64,000 nt of DNA from Arachis hypogaea. Lineage: Eukaryota > Streptophyta > Magnoliopsida > Fabales > Fabaceae. The notes below the pieces were generated by a model, which worked only from the letters and a program-made list of their open reading frames with translations, had not been told where the DNA came from and did no database searches. The position numbers and the translations under genes were made by a program. Of the stretch, positions 13,425-26,700 are shown in pieces. Position 1 is the first letter of the stretch; each line of letters starts with the position of its first letter. The stretch is taken from contig NC_092043.1 of NCBI RefSeq assembly GCF_003086295.3, positions 50,434,598-50,498,597 on the forward strand, read 5' to 3'.

Positions 13425-16256
13425 TTAAATCAAACTTGCAGAATTAAGCATCTTCTTCAATTTGTAAAATAACTCGATCTTTAATGGCTTTATAAATATA
13501 TTAGCAACTTGTTCTTCAGTTGGACAATACTCGATCACTGATTTTTGTTTGTATCCTTTTGCAACTAATCTTGCTTTGAAACGATCAACTTTACCATTGG
13601 GTTTGTACTTAGTCTTGTAAACCCACTTTACTCCAATCGGCTTCTTATCTGTTGGTAAATCTGTCAGCTCCCATGTGTCATTCTTTTCAATGGCATGAAT
13701 CTCCTCATCCATTGCTTTCTTCCAATTGTTGTCTTTAAAGGCTTCTTCAAAGTTCAACGACTCGCAATATGAAAATAGAGCAAAATTTATGATTTCTTCA
13801 TCAGACGGATCCTTGTCATTGCCAACTTCATAATCTGCTAATCTAGCAGGTAGTCTCCGCTCTCTTTGAGGTCTTCTAGATGATTCAGGTTGTTCGGTTG
13901 CATCTGGTTGTCTTTCTTCTTCATCATCACATGTATTTGAAATTACAATCGGATATTTTTCTGTCTTTGTGTCCCAGTTCCACATGTCTTTCTCGTCGAA
14001 CGTCACTTCTCTGCTGATGATTACTTTCTTTGTTTCTGGATTGTACAACTTGTATGCTTTTGAGTCTGTGCTATAGCCAATAAAGATACACTTCTCGCCT
14101 TTGTCATCTAACTTCTTCCTTAATTGATCTGGTACGTGGGCATAAGCTATACACCAAAAGACTCTGAAATGATGAATGGAAGGACGCTTTCCACTCCAAG
14201 CTTCCTTTGGAGTTTTATCACGAACACTTTTTGTTGGACACCTGTTTAAAATATGAACTGCTGTTGCGACTGCTTCTGCCCAAAACTCTTTAGGCATTTT
14301 TTTTTACTTGAGCATGCATCTGACCATATCCATGATGGTTCTATTCTTTCTTTCAGCCACTCCATTTTGTTGAGGAGTGTATCTAGTTGTTAGTTGGTGT
14401 TGAATTCCGTGTTGCTTAAAGTATTCTGAACATGTAAGATATTCTGTTCCTCTGTCTGTTCTGAGAATTTTGATTTTACAGCCACTTTGTTTTTCGACAA
14501 ACGCCTTGAATGTCTTAAAGACATCACATGCTTCTGATTTCTGCTTCAGAAAGTATACCCATGTATATCTACTAAAATCATCAATAAAAGTGATAAAGTA
14601 CCTGCTACCACCATTACTTGGAACTTCTACAGAACAGAGATCTGAATGCACAATTTCAAGTAATCTTCTAGCTCTCCATGATTTTCCTGTAGGGAATGGA
14701 TCTCTGTGCTTCTTTCCCAATTGACAAATCTCACAAATACAATTGGGAATATGAATCCGTGGTAGGCCAGAAACAAGTCCTTTTCTTGACACGTAGTTTA
14801 GGCCAGAAAAATGAAAGTGCCCAAACCGCATATGCCACAACCAGTTATCATCAAGTATCACAGAACTCATGCAAGAGGGATTAACATGTTGAATTTTTAA
14901 CGGAAACATTCTGTTTGAGGTCATCTTTGCTTTATCTATGAACCTTCCGTTGTTATCAAATACAGTACAATATCCATGATAAGTTATCATCTTATATCCC
15001 TTCTCAGATAATTGCCCCATACTCAGTAAATTGTAATCAAGTTCATGAGCATAGAAAACATCAGAAATATAACTCAGAGAACCATCCTTCAATCTAATTG
15101 GTATGTGCCCTTTTCCTTCAATAGGGATCTTTGTACTATTACCAAACTTCAATAATAGTTTAACTGAATCATCTAATGAAGAAAATAACTCCTTTCTACC
15201 AGACATATGATTACTGCAAGCATTATCCAAGTACCATATATTTTCATCTTTAGCACATGAATTACTTGTAAAAAATAAAGTCTGAGTACCCGGATTGTTA
15301 TCAGTATTTTGATGCTGATTTTCTGCAATGTGTGCTTGATTATTATTCATCACTTTGAATCTGCAATCTGCTGCTTTGTGTCCATACTTTCCACAATGAA
15401 AACAGTTGAAATTGGTTCTTTCTTGATGAAAATTTCCTCGACCTCTTCCTCGGTTGACAGGCCTGAAATTCGTTCCACCTCTTCCTTGATTAGGTGGTGT
15501 AAAGTTATTGTAACTTCCTTGGTTGTAATTGCCACGACCTCTACCTCTAAAACTTCCTCTGCCTCTACTTTGAAAATTAAAACCACGACCTCGTCCTTCT
15601 TGTGTACGGTTTGATTCTGCAACGTTGTTGAAATTCACTCGGCTTTTCAGGGCTTCCTCAGTTGATTTTTCTGACTTCTCCAGTATTCTACTGATGTGAC
15701 TTTCCATGGTTCCTTACAACTCTGCAATCGTCATAGTATCCATATCGTGGGACTCTAGTATCGTAGTCACCACATGGTCATACTTCATCGGCATGGTGCG
15801 AAGAATTTTCTCCACCACTTTGCTATCGGGAATATCTTCTCCATAGACTCTCATCTTATTGACAAGATCTGTAACACGAGTAAAATATTGCTCAACGGTT
15901 TCTGAGCTAGACATCTCGTACCTTTCATATTCTCTTCTTAAAGACTGTAGCTTTGCTTTCTGAGCTTTATCTACGCCTTTGTATGACAGCTTCAACGTGT
16001 TCCATGCTTCCTTTGCACTTTTGGCATTTGCTATTTTGCCAAACACCGTATAATCTACTCCTTGATGAATTTGAGATAGCGCCAATTGATCTCTCCTTTG
16101 TTGGGCAGCATCTGCTCCTTCTTGCAAACCTGGTTCAATGAAATTCCACAGGTTTTGGGCCTTCAAATGGGTGGACATCAAAGTCTCCTAATAACTATAA
16201 TCAAGTTTCCCATCTAACTTGGGACCGGACCACACAATATTGAAAGTGTTTGCCAT
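13425..16256 (-). pseudogene. Defective copia gag-pol with reverse transcriptase deleted
   Basis: Reading the minus strand from an ATG at 16256: gag, a zinc knuckle (CFHCGKYGHKAADC), the protease region (WYLDNACSNHM), the integrase HHCC and DDE core (VHSDL, RTDRGTEY, GVAERKNRT) and the integrase tail. The frame then reaches [18 protein letters not shown] at the front of reverse transcriptase. At about 13535 the text jumps from [11 protein letters not shown] straight to the end of RNase H ([12 protein letters not shown]), so the YVDD catalytic region is absent. In-frame stops lie near 16192 (TAG where Trp is expected), at 15711-15713 (TAA for Gln) and at about 14301-14303. It is not functional. 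Confidence 0.93.
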
Positions 16257-16350
16257 ACTGACTCTATGAATTAACAACTATGTGAGAACTCTCTCACACC
16301 TCACAAACTCTCAAACACCAGGCGCTGGATTAACCAGCTCTGATACCAAA

Positions 16351-16956
16351 TGTAAGTATAATACCCACAACTTATTGGCCCTAGGATCACTCACTCATAT
16401 AAATGACACTATCATATTTTTCATCTCTCAAACTCACTAACACTCATAAAACAAGGGAGAGAATTTTCAAATTTCAAAACATACACATTTTATTATAGAA
16501 CACACAAAATACATAAGGCATATATGCCTTTATATAGACAAAGTTTCATACTAAAAGTTTATGATTCTACTAACTTCTTAATACACATACTTATCCAACT
16601 TTGCTTCTTCCTTTGACTATTCAAATAAGTAATTTCTAGCACATCTTGAAAATTCTTCATTAAGTTTAGTCATCAATCTTGAACCTTTCAATGCACTTCA
16701 TGATTCTTCTAGTATAGAGGTGATGAGTGCAACTTTCTTTCAATTCCAATTCAATTTGATTTTGAACTTCTTCATTGTTGTAGAATGTTGTAGTTATACT
16801 ACTCTCTTGAATGTTCTTGGTTATTCTTCAAATTTCCAACATCTTCTAGTAAATTAATGATTATTGTTTTCAATTCAAACTTTGCTTCTTCAATTCTTTA
16901 ACCATGTTTCATGAAGCTTCTAGTCCATGCAAGTTGATTTAAAATTTTAATCAACA
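16351..16956 (-). repeat. Copia 5' LTR
   Basis: 606-bp terminal repeat equal in length to 12810-13415. As the element is on the minus strand this is the 5' LTR, and the tRNA-Met primer-binding site lies just inside it at about 16337-16350. Confidence 0.95.
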
Positions 16957-17290
16957 AAAGAGACTCCACACCATCTTAAATTTTTACAGCTTACCAAATA
17001 ATGGAGGATTGTCTCTCCACAATATCAACATAAAGAGATTATTCCACCAACTCTTCTGTATAATTATAACTGACTAGAATTCTACTATAACTATTTTTTC
17101 ATAGAAAATTTTTTACTGGCTAGCGCTGCAAATCTCAAAACTTGTTCCAGAATTTTTTTCGGTTGACATTAGATTGGGAGAGGTTCCAGAAGTGCATGTA
17201 AAAAATTATGAGCAATCTGATACCTTGATACCTAAACACCATTGTATAAATATTCATTTTATCTCTTGGCCAGGTAATATAGTCTTCGAC
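16957..17290 (-). pseudogene. LINE remnant, zf-RVT region
   Basis: Minus-strand translation shows broken text of the zinc-binding reverse-transcriptase-associated domain: YITWPRDKMNIYTMVF, then FWNKF, DLQR and PVKNFL, and further on CGETILHYLVSC. Several stops interrupt it. The reading order continues into 12809-12560 across the copia insertion, so both pieces were one LINE before copia arrived. Confidence 0.6.
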
Positions 17291-18345
17291 ATCTTTTATT
17301 TTTGTCTGTAGTATAACTTGTACAATATCTGAGCCGAAATGAGTGTTTAATCATTGTTGATTCCAAATTAATTTTTTTACAATTAGTTGTTCTACCCATT
17401 AATTTTTAACTACAACATTAATGAGATTTTTTTTCACTCATTAAAAATAATCACCGTTTCTAGTGCTAGAACTTTGTTAAAACTTTATATTTGTTTTAAT
17501 TAAAACTTTATATTTAACATAAGTGAAAGTAGTCTTCTTAAATTTCTGTATCATCGAGAGAAGATCTAGGTACTTATCCTGATTTTTCACATGAAGTACA
17601 TACAAAATAGCTGTCAATTACTCTTTAGTCTTAGTAGGAGTATTAAGAACAAAAAATACTAATGACTTATCCAAATGTTCACTTGATCATTGATAGAGGA
17701 ATATACCTGTAACATATTTATTAAGTTTTTACGCGCTTCCTCCGTAGCTTTACTAAAACGAATTGAGTTGTTTGCAAAAAAGAAAAAAAGAAAAAAAAAT
17801 TAATAGTAGGACATTTGTAGTTTAGCCTCAAAATCATAATTTTGCATTTCTGTTTTTCTATGTGGAGTAGATGAGATAAATCCTTTACATAAATTAAAAA
17901 AAGATAAAAAAAGAGAGAATATCTCGTCTCAATCCTCTATATGATCTAAAGAAATCATAAGGTTAAACTTACTATTACATACTTCTTTACTATTTTTTTT
18001 TAAAATCCAACTTTTTTATAATTGTTCACACAAAATTTCATTTCACTCAACCATAAGTTTATATCAAACTTTAGAGTCATATCATGCTCACGCAATCTTT
18101 TATTTTTAAAAAATACATAAATATTTAATTAAAATTTATTAAAAAAGATTTTTTTATTTTTAATACATTAAATATACGAAAATTTTAAAGAATTTAATTT
18201 TAAAATATTATTAATATAAAATAATTTTATGTGTACATTCAATTATATATACTAGGTCCATCAAACTAATTATTTTTTTATATCGTGTGTGTGAATAATT
18301 ATAAAAAAAAAATTAATTTTATCGTTATGTAAAATATTTTATTGT
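17291..18345. other. AT-rich intergenic DNA, no gene seen
   Basis: No supported coding frame, repeat or RNA gene; long A/T runs around 18100-18340. Confidence 0.55.
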
Positions 18346-18923
18346 AATTATATCCCTCTCACCGGCACCGCAGCAGTCGTCGCGTCGCGCGCCTGAGAAA
18401 CCTCAGAGAACGTTGTCGTCGGGCGAGAGGCAGCGCCGTCGCCGTTCAGAGGAGAGTCATCTTCGTCGGCGTCCAGAGGAGAGTTCAGCCTGGCAATATT
18501 ACCATTTTGCCCATCATTCCCAGAGAGATTGCACAGTAGCTTGCAGTAGCTGAAAGCCTGAAACAGTGAAAACAAGACTCTCCTCAGAACCTTTCATTCT
18601 CTTTTGTTTTGTGTTGTGTTGTTCATTACTTCACTGCCAATAATTGTTGTCGCAAATTCCTTTTCCCGGAAAAAAGAAGGTCTCCTTTTTCTCAACCAAC
18701 AACAAGGTTTTGTTTCCAGTGGGTCCTCCTCGATCTTGTGGTAACTCCATCACCTACTACTGTTCCATTTTCCCTTGCCGTAGTTTCGAATCCCTTGAAA
18801 TTGATGCCTCGTTTTTTTTAAATATTATTAGGTTTTGTGTGATTTTTTTGGTCATTTTTCTTTCCTGATTTTTACTCTGCTGACTGATTTCTATTGCCTG
18901 CTACAGGATTAGGGATTTCGTGC
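18346..18923 (+). promoter_or_regulatory. GC-rich upstream region and 5' leader of TPST
   Basis: A sharp rise in G+C and CpG at 18350-18500 follows a long AT-rich stretch and precedes TPST. A plausible leader intron acceptor (CTACAG) sits at 18901-18906, just before the coding ATG at 18924. The transcription start is not determined. A minus-strand open frame here (18348-18575) is judged a compositional artefact. Confidence 0.4.
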
Positions 18924-21900
18924 ATGGATCCTGCTCTCAAGCTCTGTGCTTTGCTGGTTCTTAATTTATTAGGTATCAACGGTGGATGATTTTAAAAATG
19001 TGGTTAAATTATTCTTTTTTAGTACTTAGGTGTTAGAACTTAGAACTATGCATGAGTGCGTATCTTATGGTACTAGTGAATGGTTCTTATAGTACTTTGA
19101 TTGTTTTTCCTATGTTTATTGTTTTGGTGCTAGTGAATGATGCTTTTGCAAGTGATTTTGGGCACTGTGAGAGAGTTGTTAAGAGTTGGGCATACACTTC
19201 CCTTGATAATGAAATCAGGGAGGATAAACACACGCTGGGGGATTTGCTGTTCTTCCTCCATGTGCCTAGGACGGGAGGGCGGACATATTTCCACTGGTAA
19301 ATTTTGTTTTGTATGATGTAGTTATTGAGGCAGCTGAATGACTTTGAGCTGTGTTGTTGACAAGTTTGTCGACCTTTGTGTTTTGCAGTTTCTTGAAAAA
19401 ATTGTATCCCAACTCTCTGGAATGCCCTCGCTCTTATGATAAGTTGCGCTTTGATCCAAGGTGCTATCTTGTTCTTACTATCATGCAGATGTAAAGCGTA
19501 GCAGCTTCTCTAAGTTCACAATATTCTTACTGTTGGTTGTAGTTTGTTCTTGAATAGCCATATTATACATACAAAAGTTTACTGTAAACTGAAAACAGAT
19601 TACTTATTTAGTGTTTTCTCTGTGTTTGTCAATTTGTAGCAAACCAAAATGCAGGCTGTTAGTTACACATGATGACTATAGCATAACATCCAAACTTCCA
19701 AAGGCGAGAACTTCAGTTGTTACCATACTTAGGGATCCGGTAGATCGTGTCTTTAGTATGTATGAATTTTCAATAGAGGTTGCAGCTAGATTTTTGGTGC
19801 ATCCCAACTTGACATCTGCAACACAAATGACTTTACGCTTGCGCTCTAAGACCAAAGGAGTTAGTACACTGGATATCTGGCCATGGAAGTATCTGGTTCC
19901 ATGGATGCGGCAAGATCTTTTTGAAAGGGTATATCATGTTTCATTTGTAAAGCTTACTAATAAGTTCTGTGTCTGACCATCTATAGTAGCATTTATTAGA
20001 GGAGGATGGATATTGCTGATATAGTAGCATTGAAGAGCATATGCATCTAGCCTGGTTCTTGTGTGAAAAGTAATCTTGGACTTGCTAGGTAGTCTATGTT
20101 TAGGTGGATAACTTGTTTTTTATGGTATGATTATGACATAGATGTGTTTAAACCAATTGCTTATGTTGACGATGGAAACATAAATCCCCAAATTTGCCAA
20201 GGAGAAAGTAAATTATTTACTCCGTGATGTTCTCTATTTCGATGCGTTGCATATATGATTTATGTGGACCTTAAATTGACAGAGAGATGCAAGGCGCAGA
20301 AACGGACAGCATATAATAGAGAAGGATGATTATTATGACATGGAAGATTTTGCAATGCCATTATATGAATACATCAATCATCCTGCAGCCAGGGATATTG
20401 TACATAACGGAGCCACATTCCAAGTAATTCAGCTTGCATTTCTTTACAAGTATAGGGATTTTAAGTCATCATTTTATGCAATTGCCATGATATGTGTTAT
20501 GCTGATTTCTCAAATAGTGGTTCAACTAGAATTTGTTGGCAAGAATTTCTTTCTTTCTTTCTTTTTTTTTGGTCAAATCTTATGTTGTTGATTATTGCCA
20601 CAAGAAAATATGGATGAATCATGAATATATTTTCATTTGACTATAATTTACATCACATTGTATTAATTAGTTTCTTGGTAGTGGTGACCATAATCAATAA
20701 AAAAATTTGACTCTGACTATCAGGTTGCAGGTTTGACGAACAATTCTTATCTGGCAGAAGCACACGAAGTGCGCCATTGTGTACAGAAGTACAAGATTCT
20801 TGGCAAATATGTGCTACAAGTTGCAAAGGTAATAAATAAGCTTTGGAAGTTGTGATAATTTCAACATGTAGTTCTCAGCTTCTCCCTGTTCCTTTTCTCA
20901 ATATGTGTTTCTTGTGCTTGTACATCTTGCAGAAGAAACTGGATAATATGTTATATGTTGGTCTTACTGAAGAGCATAGAGAATCTGCAACTATGTTTGC
21001 AAATGTGGTTGGTGCTCAGGTTATATCACAGCTTAATGCTCCAAACACTACCCTGGAGCTTGTTGATAAAACAGGTTAGTGTATTATATAACTTTATTAG
21101 CAATTTTCAGTTTCGGTCAAACTTTGGGGTAGGTTACAAAGGGGCTGTAAAATTAGTACAGAATTTAGAGCTAAGGCTATGTACCTGTGCATGTAATGCT
21201 TTCAGATGATATCGGCGAGCTTGTCTAATATTCTAATATCGCGTTTTACACTGAACTTTGGTAGACATTGATGTTGTCATCTTATGTTTAGTCTTGGGCT
21301 GTTGGCCATATTTTTTATTTTTTCTTTAAAAAAAATAAAAATAAAATTCAATGACATCTATCGTTGTTGTACATGTACTGCAGAACAGAGTTCAGTTTTG
21401 GATTTTGATCCTGATAGCAGTGAACATCAGGTAAGAAGCACCTCTTTCTTGATGTTACTTGGTTATTAAAGTTTGAGTGAGGGTAAATCCCTTTTCATTA
21501 AAAAATATAAAGGGAAGCACTCTTATAGCATTTCTCCCTTCAAGACAGAATAGTACCTCAGAGACAGTAGCAAGTGAGGTTACTTCAAGTGACAGTGGTG
21601 AAGCAACAAAGTTGAAGGTAAAGATGTTTCACACAACAACTATGCCGGTTTTATGAATTTATCAAATAGTTTATTTCCAATCTCTGATTGCATGCTTATT
21701 TTTCATCGATTTCAGATGTCTGCTAAAGAGCTCATGGATGCTTATGAAGGCTGCATCTCTAATTTACGCAAGGCCCAGTCAAGCCGGCGTATCGCTTCTT
21801 TGAAGGGGATTTCTCCAGTGAACTTTACTAAGGAGGTAAATAAATAGATATAATGCTAAAAGAATATCATTCCACAATTCTGTTCAATGAAGCATGAAAC

Positions 21901-22462
21901 CTGGTCTTGTTGCTTGTTTGACTTGGGCATTGGATAATTTAAAAGCCTACCATTAACTTGCAGTGTTGTGCTATCCCTTGCCGATGACTCTTATGATTTT
22001 ACAGGCACGGCTTCGAGTTAGTGAAGATGTTCTCCAAGAGATACGGTCTCTTAATGACCTGGACTTAGAGCTTTACGAGTATGCAAGAGCCATTTTCGAT
22101 AAACAACATAAAGCTACAATGCGGATGTTCACTGAGGTATGTGTTGAAGGTCTGATCTTTCTTGTATTTCCTCTACAGGTATTAAAATAGTTAGGATAAG
22201 TAACAAAAGATATATTTATTAGGCTATGAAGTTGGCTTAACTATGAATTGGCCTGTTTCTCGCGACTTGCATGTTTCCGTGTTTTTTAATTTTGATTGCT
22301 TTTTACCTTTGCTAAATGCAGCAGAGATGGGACAATATATCAAGCAATGCCTCTGAAATCACTTTCTGGAAGTTCCTTCCATTGGCAATTACTTTTGCCT
22401 TCCTCATTTTCGTATCGCTACTAATTGTAAATGTGAGAAGAAGAACGTTGAAGATTAAGTAA
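18924..22462 (+). CDS. TPST: Tyrosylprotein sulfotransferase (plant type)
   Basis: Golgi enzyme that moves sulfate from PAPS to tyrosines of secreted peptides such as PSK, PSY and RGF. Twelve exons close in frame to 489 residues, near the about 500 of Arabidopsis TPST: 18924-18972, 19134-19296, 19389-19460, 19640-19928, 20283-20423, 20724-20828, 20933-21074, 21384-21430, 21549-21617, 21716-21835, 22005-22136, 22322-22462. It begins with a signal peptide (cleavage likely near NDAFA-SD). The sulfate-donor loop HVPRTGGRTYFH is at about 59-70 and the second PAPS-contact block is TILRDPVDRVFSMYEF. The C-terminus has one membrane helix (FLPLAITFAFLIFVSLLIV) and a basic cytosolic tail, i.e. type I topology. 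The last intron ends in CAGCAG, so two acceptors three bases apart are possible. No defect seen. Confidence 0.93.
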
Positions 22463-23770
22463 GAACTGTACTAAAGTGCCATCTTTTTGTTCCTAGTTTT
22501 GTCCCTTCATATAGAAAGCTCAATTCTCAAGTCTTGGTTGGGGGTTCTTTCTGTTTTAACCATTTAGACATTTCGGTGCAACTATAAACTGTTATGATCA
22601 TGATGGTATTTTTGTACCAACCAGTTCTACACATACAAGTATATGATTATAAGGAAAATTCAGAGCAATAGATTGGGCCCTTATTTATACTCTTCATATT
22701 CTACACTCTTATCAAAATTCCCATAGATTAAACGACGTCATTTACCTCTATCATGTATCAAGTCACAGGGAATTTGTTTACATGAGATTTTTTTTTTTAC
22801 CACCTCAAGTATAGTAAATTTCTTGTATCAAGCAATATGTTATATTTCACTCTTATTTAAACACAGCTTTGCAGAAGTTGCTAACTTTATCTTGAACGAA
22901 AGGTTTTGATTTACATTGTACTGAACAGATATAATTGAGCATTCCAAAATGGTGAAATAATTGATTGGACACCTGTATCCTTCATATTCTACAGTACACT
23001 TGCTTTCAATTGTATACACTATGAGGTTTGTTATGTAGATGTATTATTACATTAGTATTTGGATTATCCACTGTGTAAAAAATCATATAAATGCAATATT
23101 TAATTGGACAAATAGTGTAAGATTTTTAAAATAATATGAATTCATAAAAAATTGATTTTAATGTATGTTTAGTTTTCTAGCTTTATAGAGGCAAATCTAA
23201 CCAAACTTAAATGGACTAATCTTTACCTCAATAATAATGAAAAAGGTTTTCAATGGAAAATGAAAATAATATTGATCTATTTTTATTGATGGGATACTAT
23301 GTACATAAAAAATTGATCATATTAATATTAAGTTATAAAGGAATTTCAATTCAATTTATCCAATACATTATGAAACATCATTTTTAATGTAATAATTGTG
23401 TGTGTGTGAATAATTATAAACAAAATTGTAAATACATTGCTGTGTAAAATATTTTATTATTATTATTATTTATCTAATAAATTTAGTTTTGATGCACTAA
23501 GAATATAAAATGTTTTACACAATCGTGCAATTATGACCGTTCTCTTAGATAACCATTTACGTATTTAATATAAAAAGTAATTATTTAAAATTAATTTTTT
23601 ATCTAATACCCTCAAACACTTTTTAGTTTGAAATGCAGTATGTAACTGTAAATTTGTACTTTCACTTTTCAACAAAGGATTAACATTCAACAACCTACAT
23701 ACTTGTGTGGCTCTAACAAGCTTTTAACTGAAGAGATGGATAGAGAAACTGACTTCACTTTCATGAAGTC
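22463..23770. other. Intergenic, TPST 3' flank
   Basis: No gene. At 23400-23600 there is text related to the dispersed repeat found at 34720-34860 and 37930-38030 (TTTACGTNNTTAATATAAAAAGTAATTA-like words), probably a decayed MITE. Confidence 0.45.
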
Positions 23771-26700
23771 ATGAGTTTTATGATTTTATCATTCCTCCCT
23801 CCTCTTACTTCTTCTTCTTCTTCTTCTTCCACAAACACCAACAATCTTCTTCCAACACTGAAGAAAACTCACCCTCACAATCCAAAACTTGGTGGACAAA
23901 GCAGGGTCCTACCTAATCTTCTGTCTTTGGCCCTTGCAGCTTCAACATTAACCTCTCCCTTCCATTATTCACTTGCAATTCCTTCCCTCAATTCTCAATC
24001 ATTCCCTCCACCAATCTCTCCCACAACTCCTTTCTCTCAATCCAAGAACTTACAGCTTGGACTGGAAAATGGGTATGTCAAAATTCTCAATTATTCATCA
24101 TATATTGCCTTGTCTATTTTTAATTTTGAATAGATATCCAAATTGTTCTTCTAGAATTCTTTGTTGAATATTTTGCATCTAATTACTAATTAGTTTTTAT
24201 TTTAGAGAATTATTTTTATCAGACAAATTAGTTCAGTCGTACTTTCTAGAAGTCTTAAGAATTACTTAGACAATTTCTGAGAGAACAAATTTGTTTCATA
24301 ATGATATTTTTAAGAACTAAGACTGCGTTTATTTTTTAGAATAGGATAAGATAAACAATAGGAATAAGATTTATGTATAAGTGAAATTTGTTAGAGAGTA
24401 AAGTATCTCATCTGAACTAATTTAAATGTTTATTCTTTAAACTTATATATTAGACTAAGTTTTATGTATAAGTGAAATTTTGTTCAATTTTGTAGTTTAT
24501 AGCATGTTTTATAGTGTTTTTTTTTTAATAAAAAGGAGTTATAATTACCAAAACTCTTTTTGTACATTATTATTCTCTTGCAGAAAAATTAGACCATGTC
24601 CATCATTCAATCCAGGATGTATATCAACAAATGCTAAGTCTTCATCATTTGAACTCCCTTGGACAATTCCAGAAAATTCCTCAGACAATGCTATTGAGGT
24701 TACTATATATTATATCATTAATCATTAATCAATCAAAAGTGCCCTGTGTTTCTTTTATCCTAATTTCTTTGTTTGTGACTTTCTTGTTACATTTGCATTT
24801 TACATTTATGTCTTCTAGCCATTCCTCATGATCATCTCTTGAATTTTCTCCCATTTTTTCTATTTTTTTCCCCAGAAATTGCGGGAAGCAATACTAAAGA
24901 CCCAGAAAAATGTGAAATTTCAGGCTGTGGAAGATACCCCTGATGGTAATGCATATTGCACTGTGAAGACTTAATCCATGTTTGATTTTAGAGAAAAGGA
25001 CAAATTCATCCCCATTTTTTGGTCGACATTTAAGTATCTGAGAATTTAAAAATACATTTAAGTCTCTGAACTCTTCAAAATACTGACATATTGATTCTTG
25101 AGTTTAATTTGTCCAATTTTAAAAACTCTCTTACGTGTGCATCCGTATCAACCAGGTCAGTACAACGGGAGTCACGTTTGATTTTTCTGTTGAGTCACAG
25201 ACTCAAGTGAACATGAGGAATCGATATATCCAGGTTTTGAAAAGGTCAAAAACTTAAATATATTTTCAAATTATCAAAAACTTAAATATTTGCGGATCAA
25301 AAGGTTAAGGACCTATTTGTCCTTTTTTCTTGATTTTATATCAACTTTTTATAATTTGACCATTCTTTTCAAAACTTCTATCATAAACTCTCTTGAGTTT
25401 TGAACACAGCAAAAGCTAGTCTAAACTAATGTAACTTGCTCTATTCAGCTTTTAATTAATATACAAATTTGTTAGGGTAAAGAATATTTTTTGTCTTTAA
25501 AATTTAGTAAAAAATTTTAAAAATACTCTTAAATTTTATTTTGTTTCAATTTCGTCTTAAAATTTTTCGATTTGCATCAAATATACTCTCAACAGCTATA
25601 TTTTCAAAAAATTTAAGACCAATCCAACAAAAATACATGAAAATTATGCTTGATTTGCTTGGATTAAAGGTTGTTTTAATAAAATTGTTAATGAATTGGT
25701 CCTAAATTTCTTTAAAAGTTTAGTTGTCAGAGAATATATTTAATACAAATTAGATATTTTTTAGATAAAATTAAAATAAAATAAAATCTAAAAATATTTT
25801 TAAGGACAAAAACTATAATTTACCCTATTTGTTATTAATACCAGTAAGCAGCAACAATGATATAGGAAGTTACATTAATTACCAAAAGTGTCATGATTCA
25901 TGAACCATTTCTTCTTAAGGGTTAAACTATTAAATAGTCAAACATGTATTGTTATATATCTTATCCATTCTTAATATTGCAGTGTAAATATATTTACCTT
26001 TGTCTTATAATGAAATTCTATCTTAATTTACAAGAATGAGCATTGTCATGTAAGTTGTTTTATGATATAATATTAGAGTTTTTATAACAAAAAATATAGA
26101 GTTCGATTTTTATTATTATAAAAAAAAAGAATTTTAGTATAAAACAAAAAAAAAGAGGAAAAAAGAATTTATGTAAACTTTACAGATCAACTCCAAAATT
26201 AGTCTTTCGTGAAATAAAATGTTAGATATAACTATTCGTATCATTATCCATTAATAAAATTTTGGAATAAAGTATATCTTTTGTTCTTGAAATTTGATAA
26301 AAATTTTAAAAATATCTATAAGTTTTTTTTCTTTTAATTTTGTCCTAAAAATTTTCGATTTACATCAAATATATTCCTAACAGCTAATTTTTCGAAAAAT
26401 TTAGGACCAATTTAACAATAATTTCATAAGAACAACATTCAACGCAAACAAATCAAACATAACTTTCATGTATTTTTGTTGGATTGATCTTAAATTTTTT
26501 AAAAATTTAGCTATCAGGGATATATTTGATGTAAATAAAAAACTTTTGGGATGAAATTAAAACAAAATAAAACTTATAGATATTTTTGAAATTTTTGCTA
26601 AATTTCAAGGACAAAAAATATATTTTATCCAAAAATTAAAATATCAAACAAAAAAAATGAATAATTATATATCTAACAAAAAGAAAACAATATACCATAA

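Larger units (their letters stand above)
12805..16961 (-). mobile_element. Complete Ty1-copia LTR retrotransposon with dead coding region
   Basis: Element body 12810-16956 (4147 bp) on the minus strand. Two 606-bp LTRs start TGTAAG and end CAACA in plus orientation; AAAGA flanks both sides as a 5-bp target duplication (12805-12809 and 16957-16961). The primer-binding site next to the 5' LTR reads TGGTATCAGAGC on the minus strand, complementary to initiator tRNA-Met. The polypurine tract AAGGGAGGCAA abuts the other LTR. By eye the LTRs differ at about nine positions, roughly 1.5 percent. The central reverse transcriptase is missing and three nonsense codons interrupt gag-pol, so it cannot move by itself. 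Confidence 0.95.

Noticed and set aside
18348..18575. 75-codon minus-strand frame upstream of TPST
   Set aside because: Lies in a short GC-rich promoter/leader patch and has no family resemblance.
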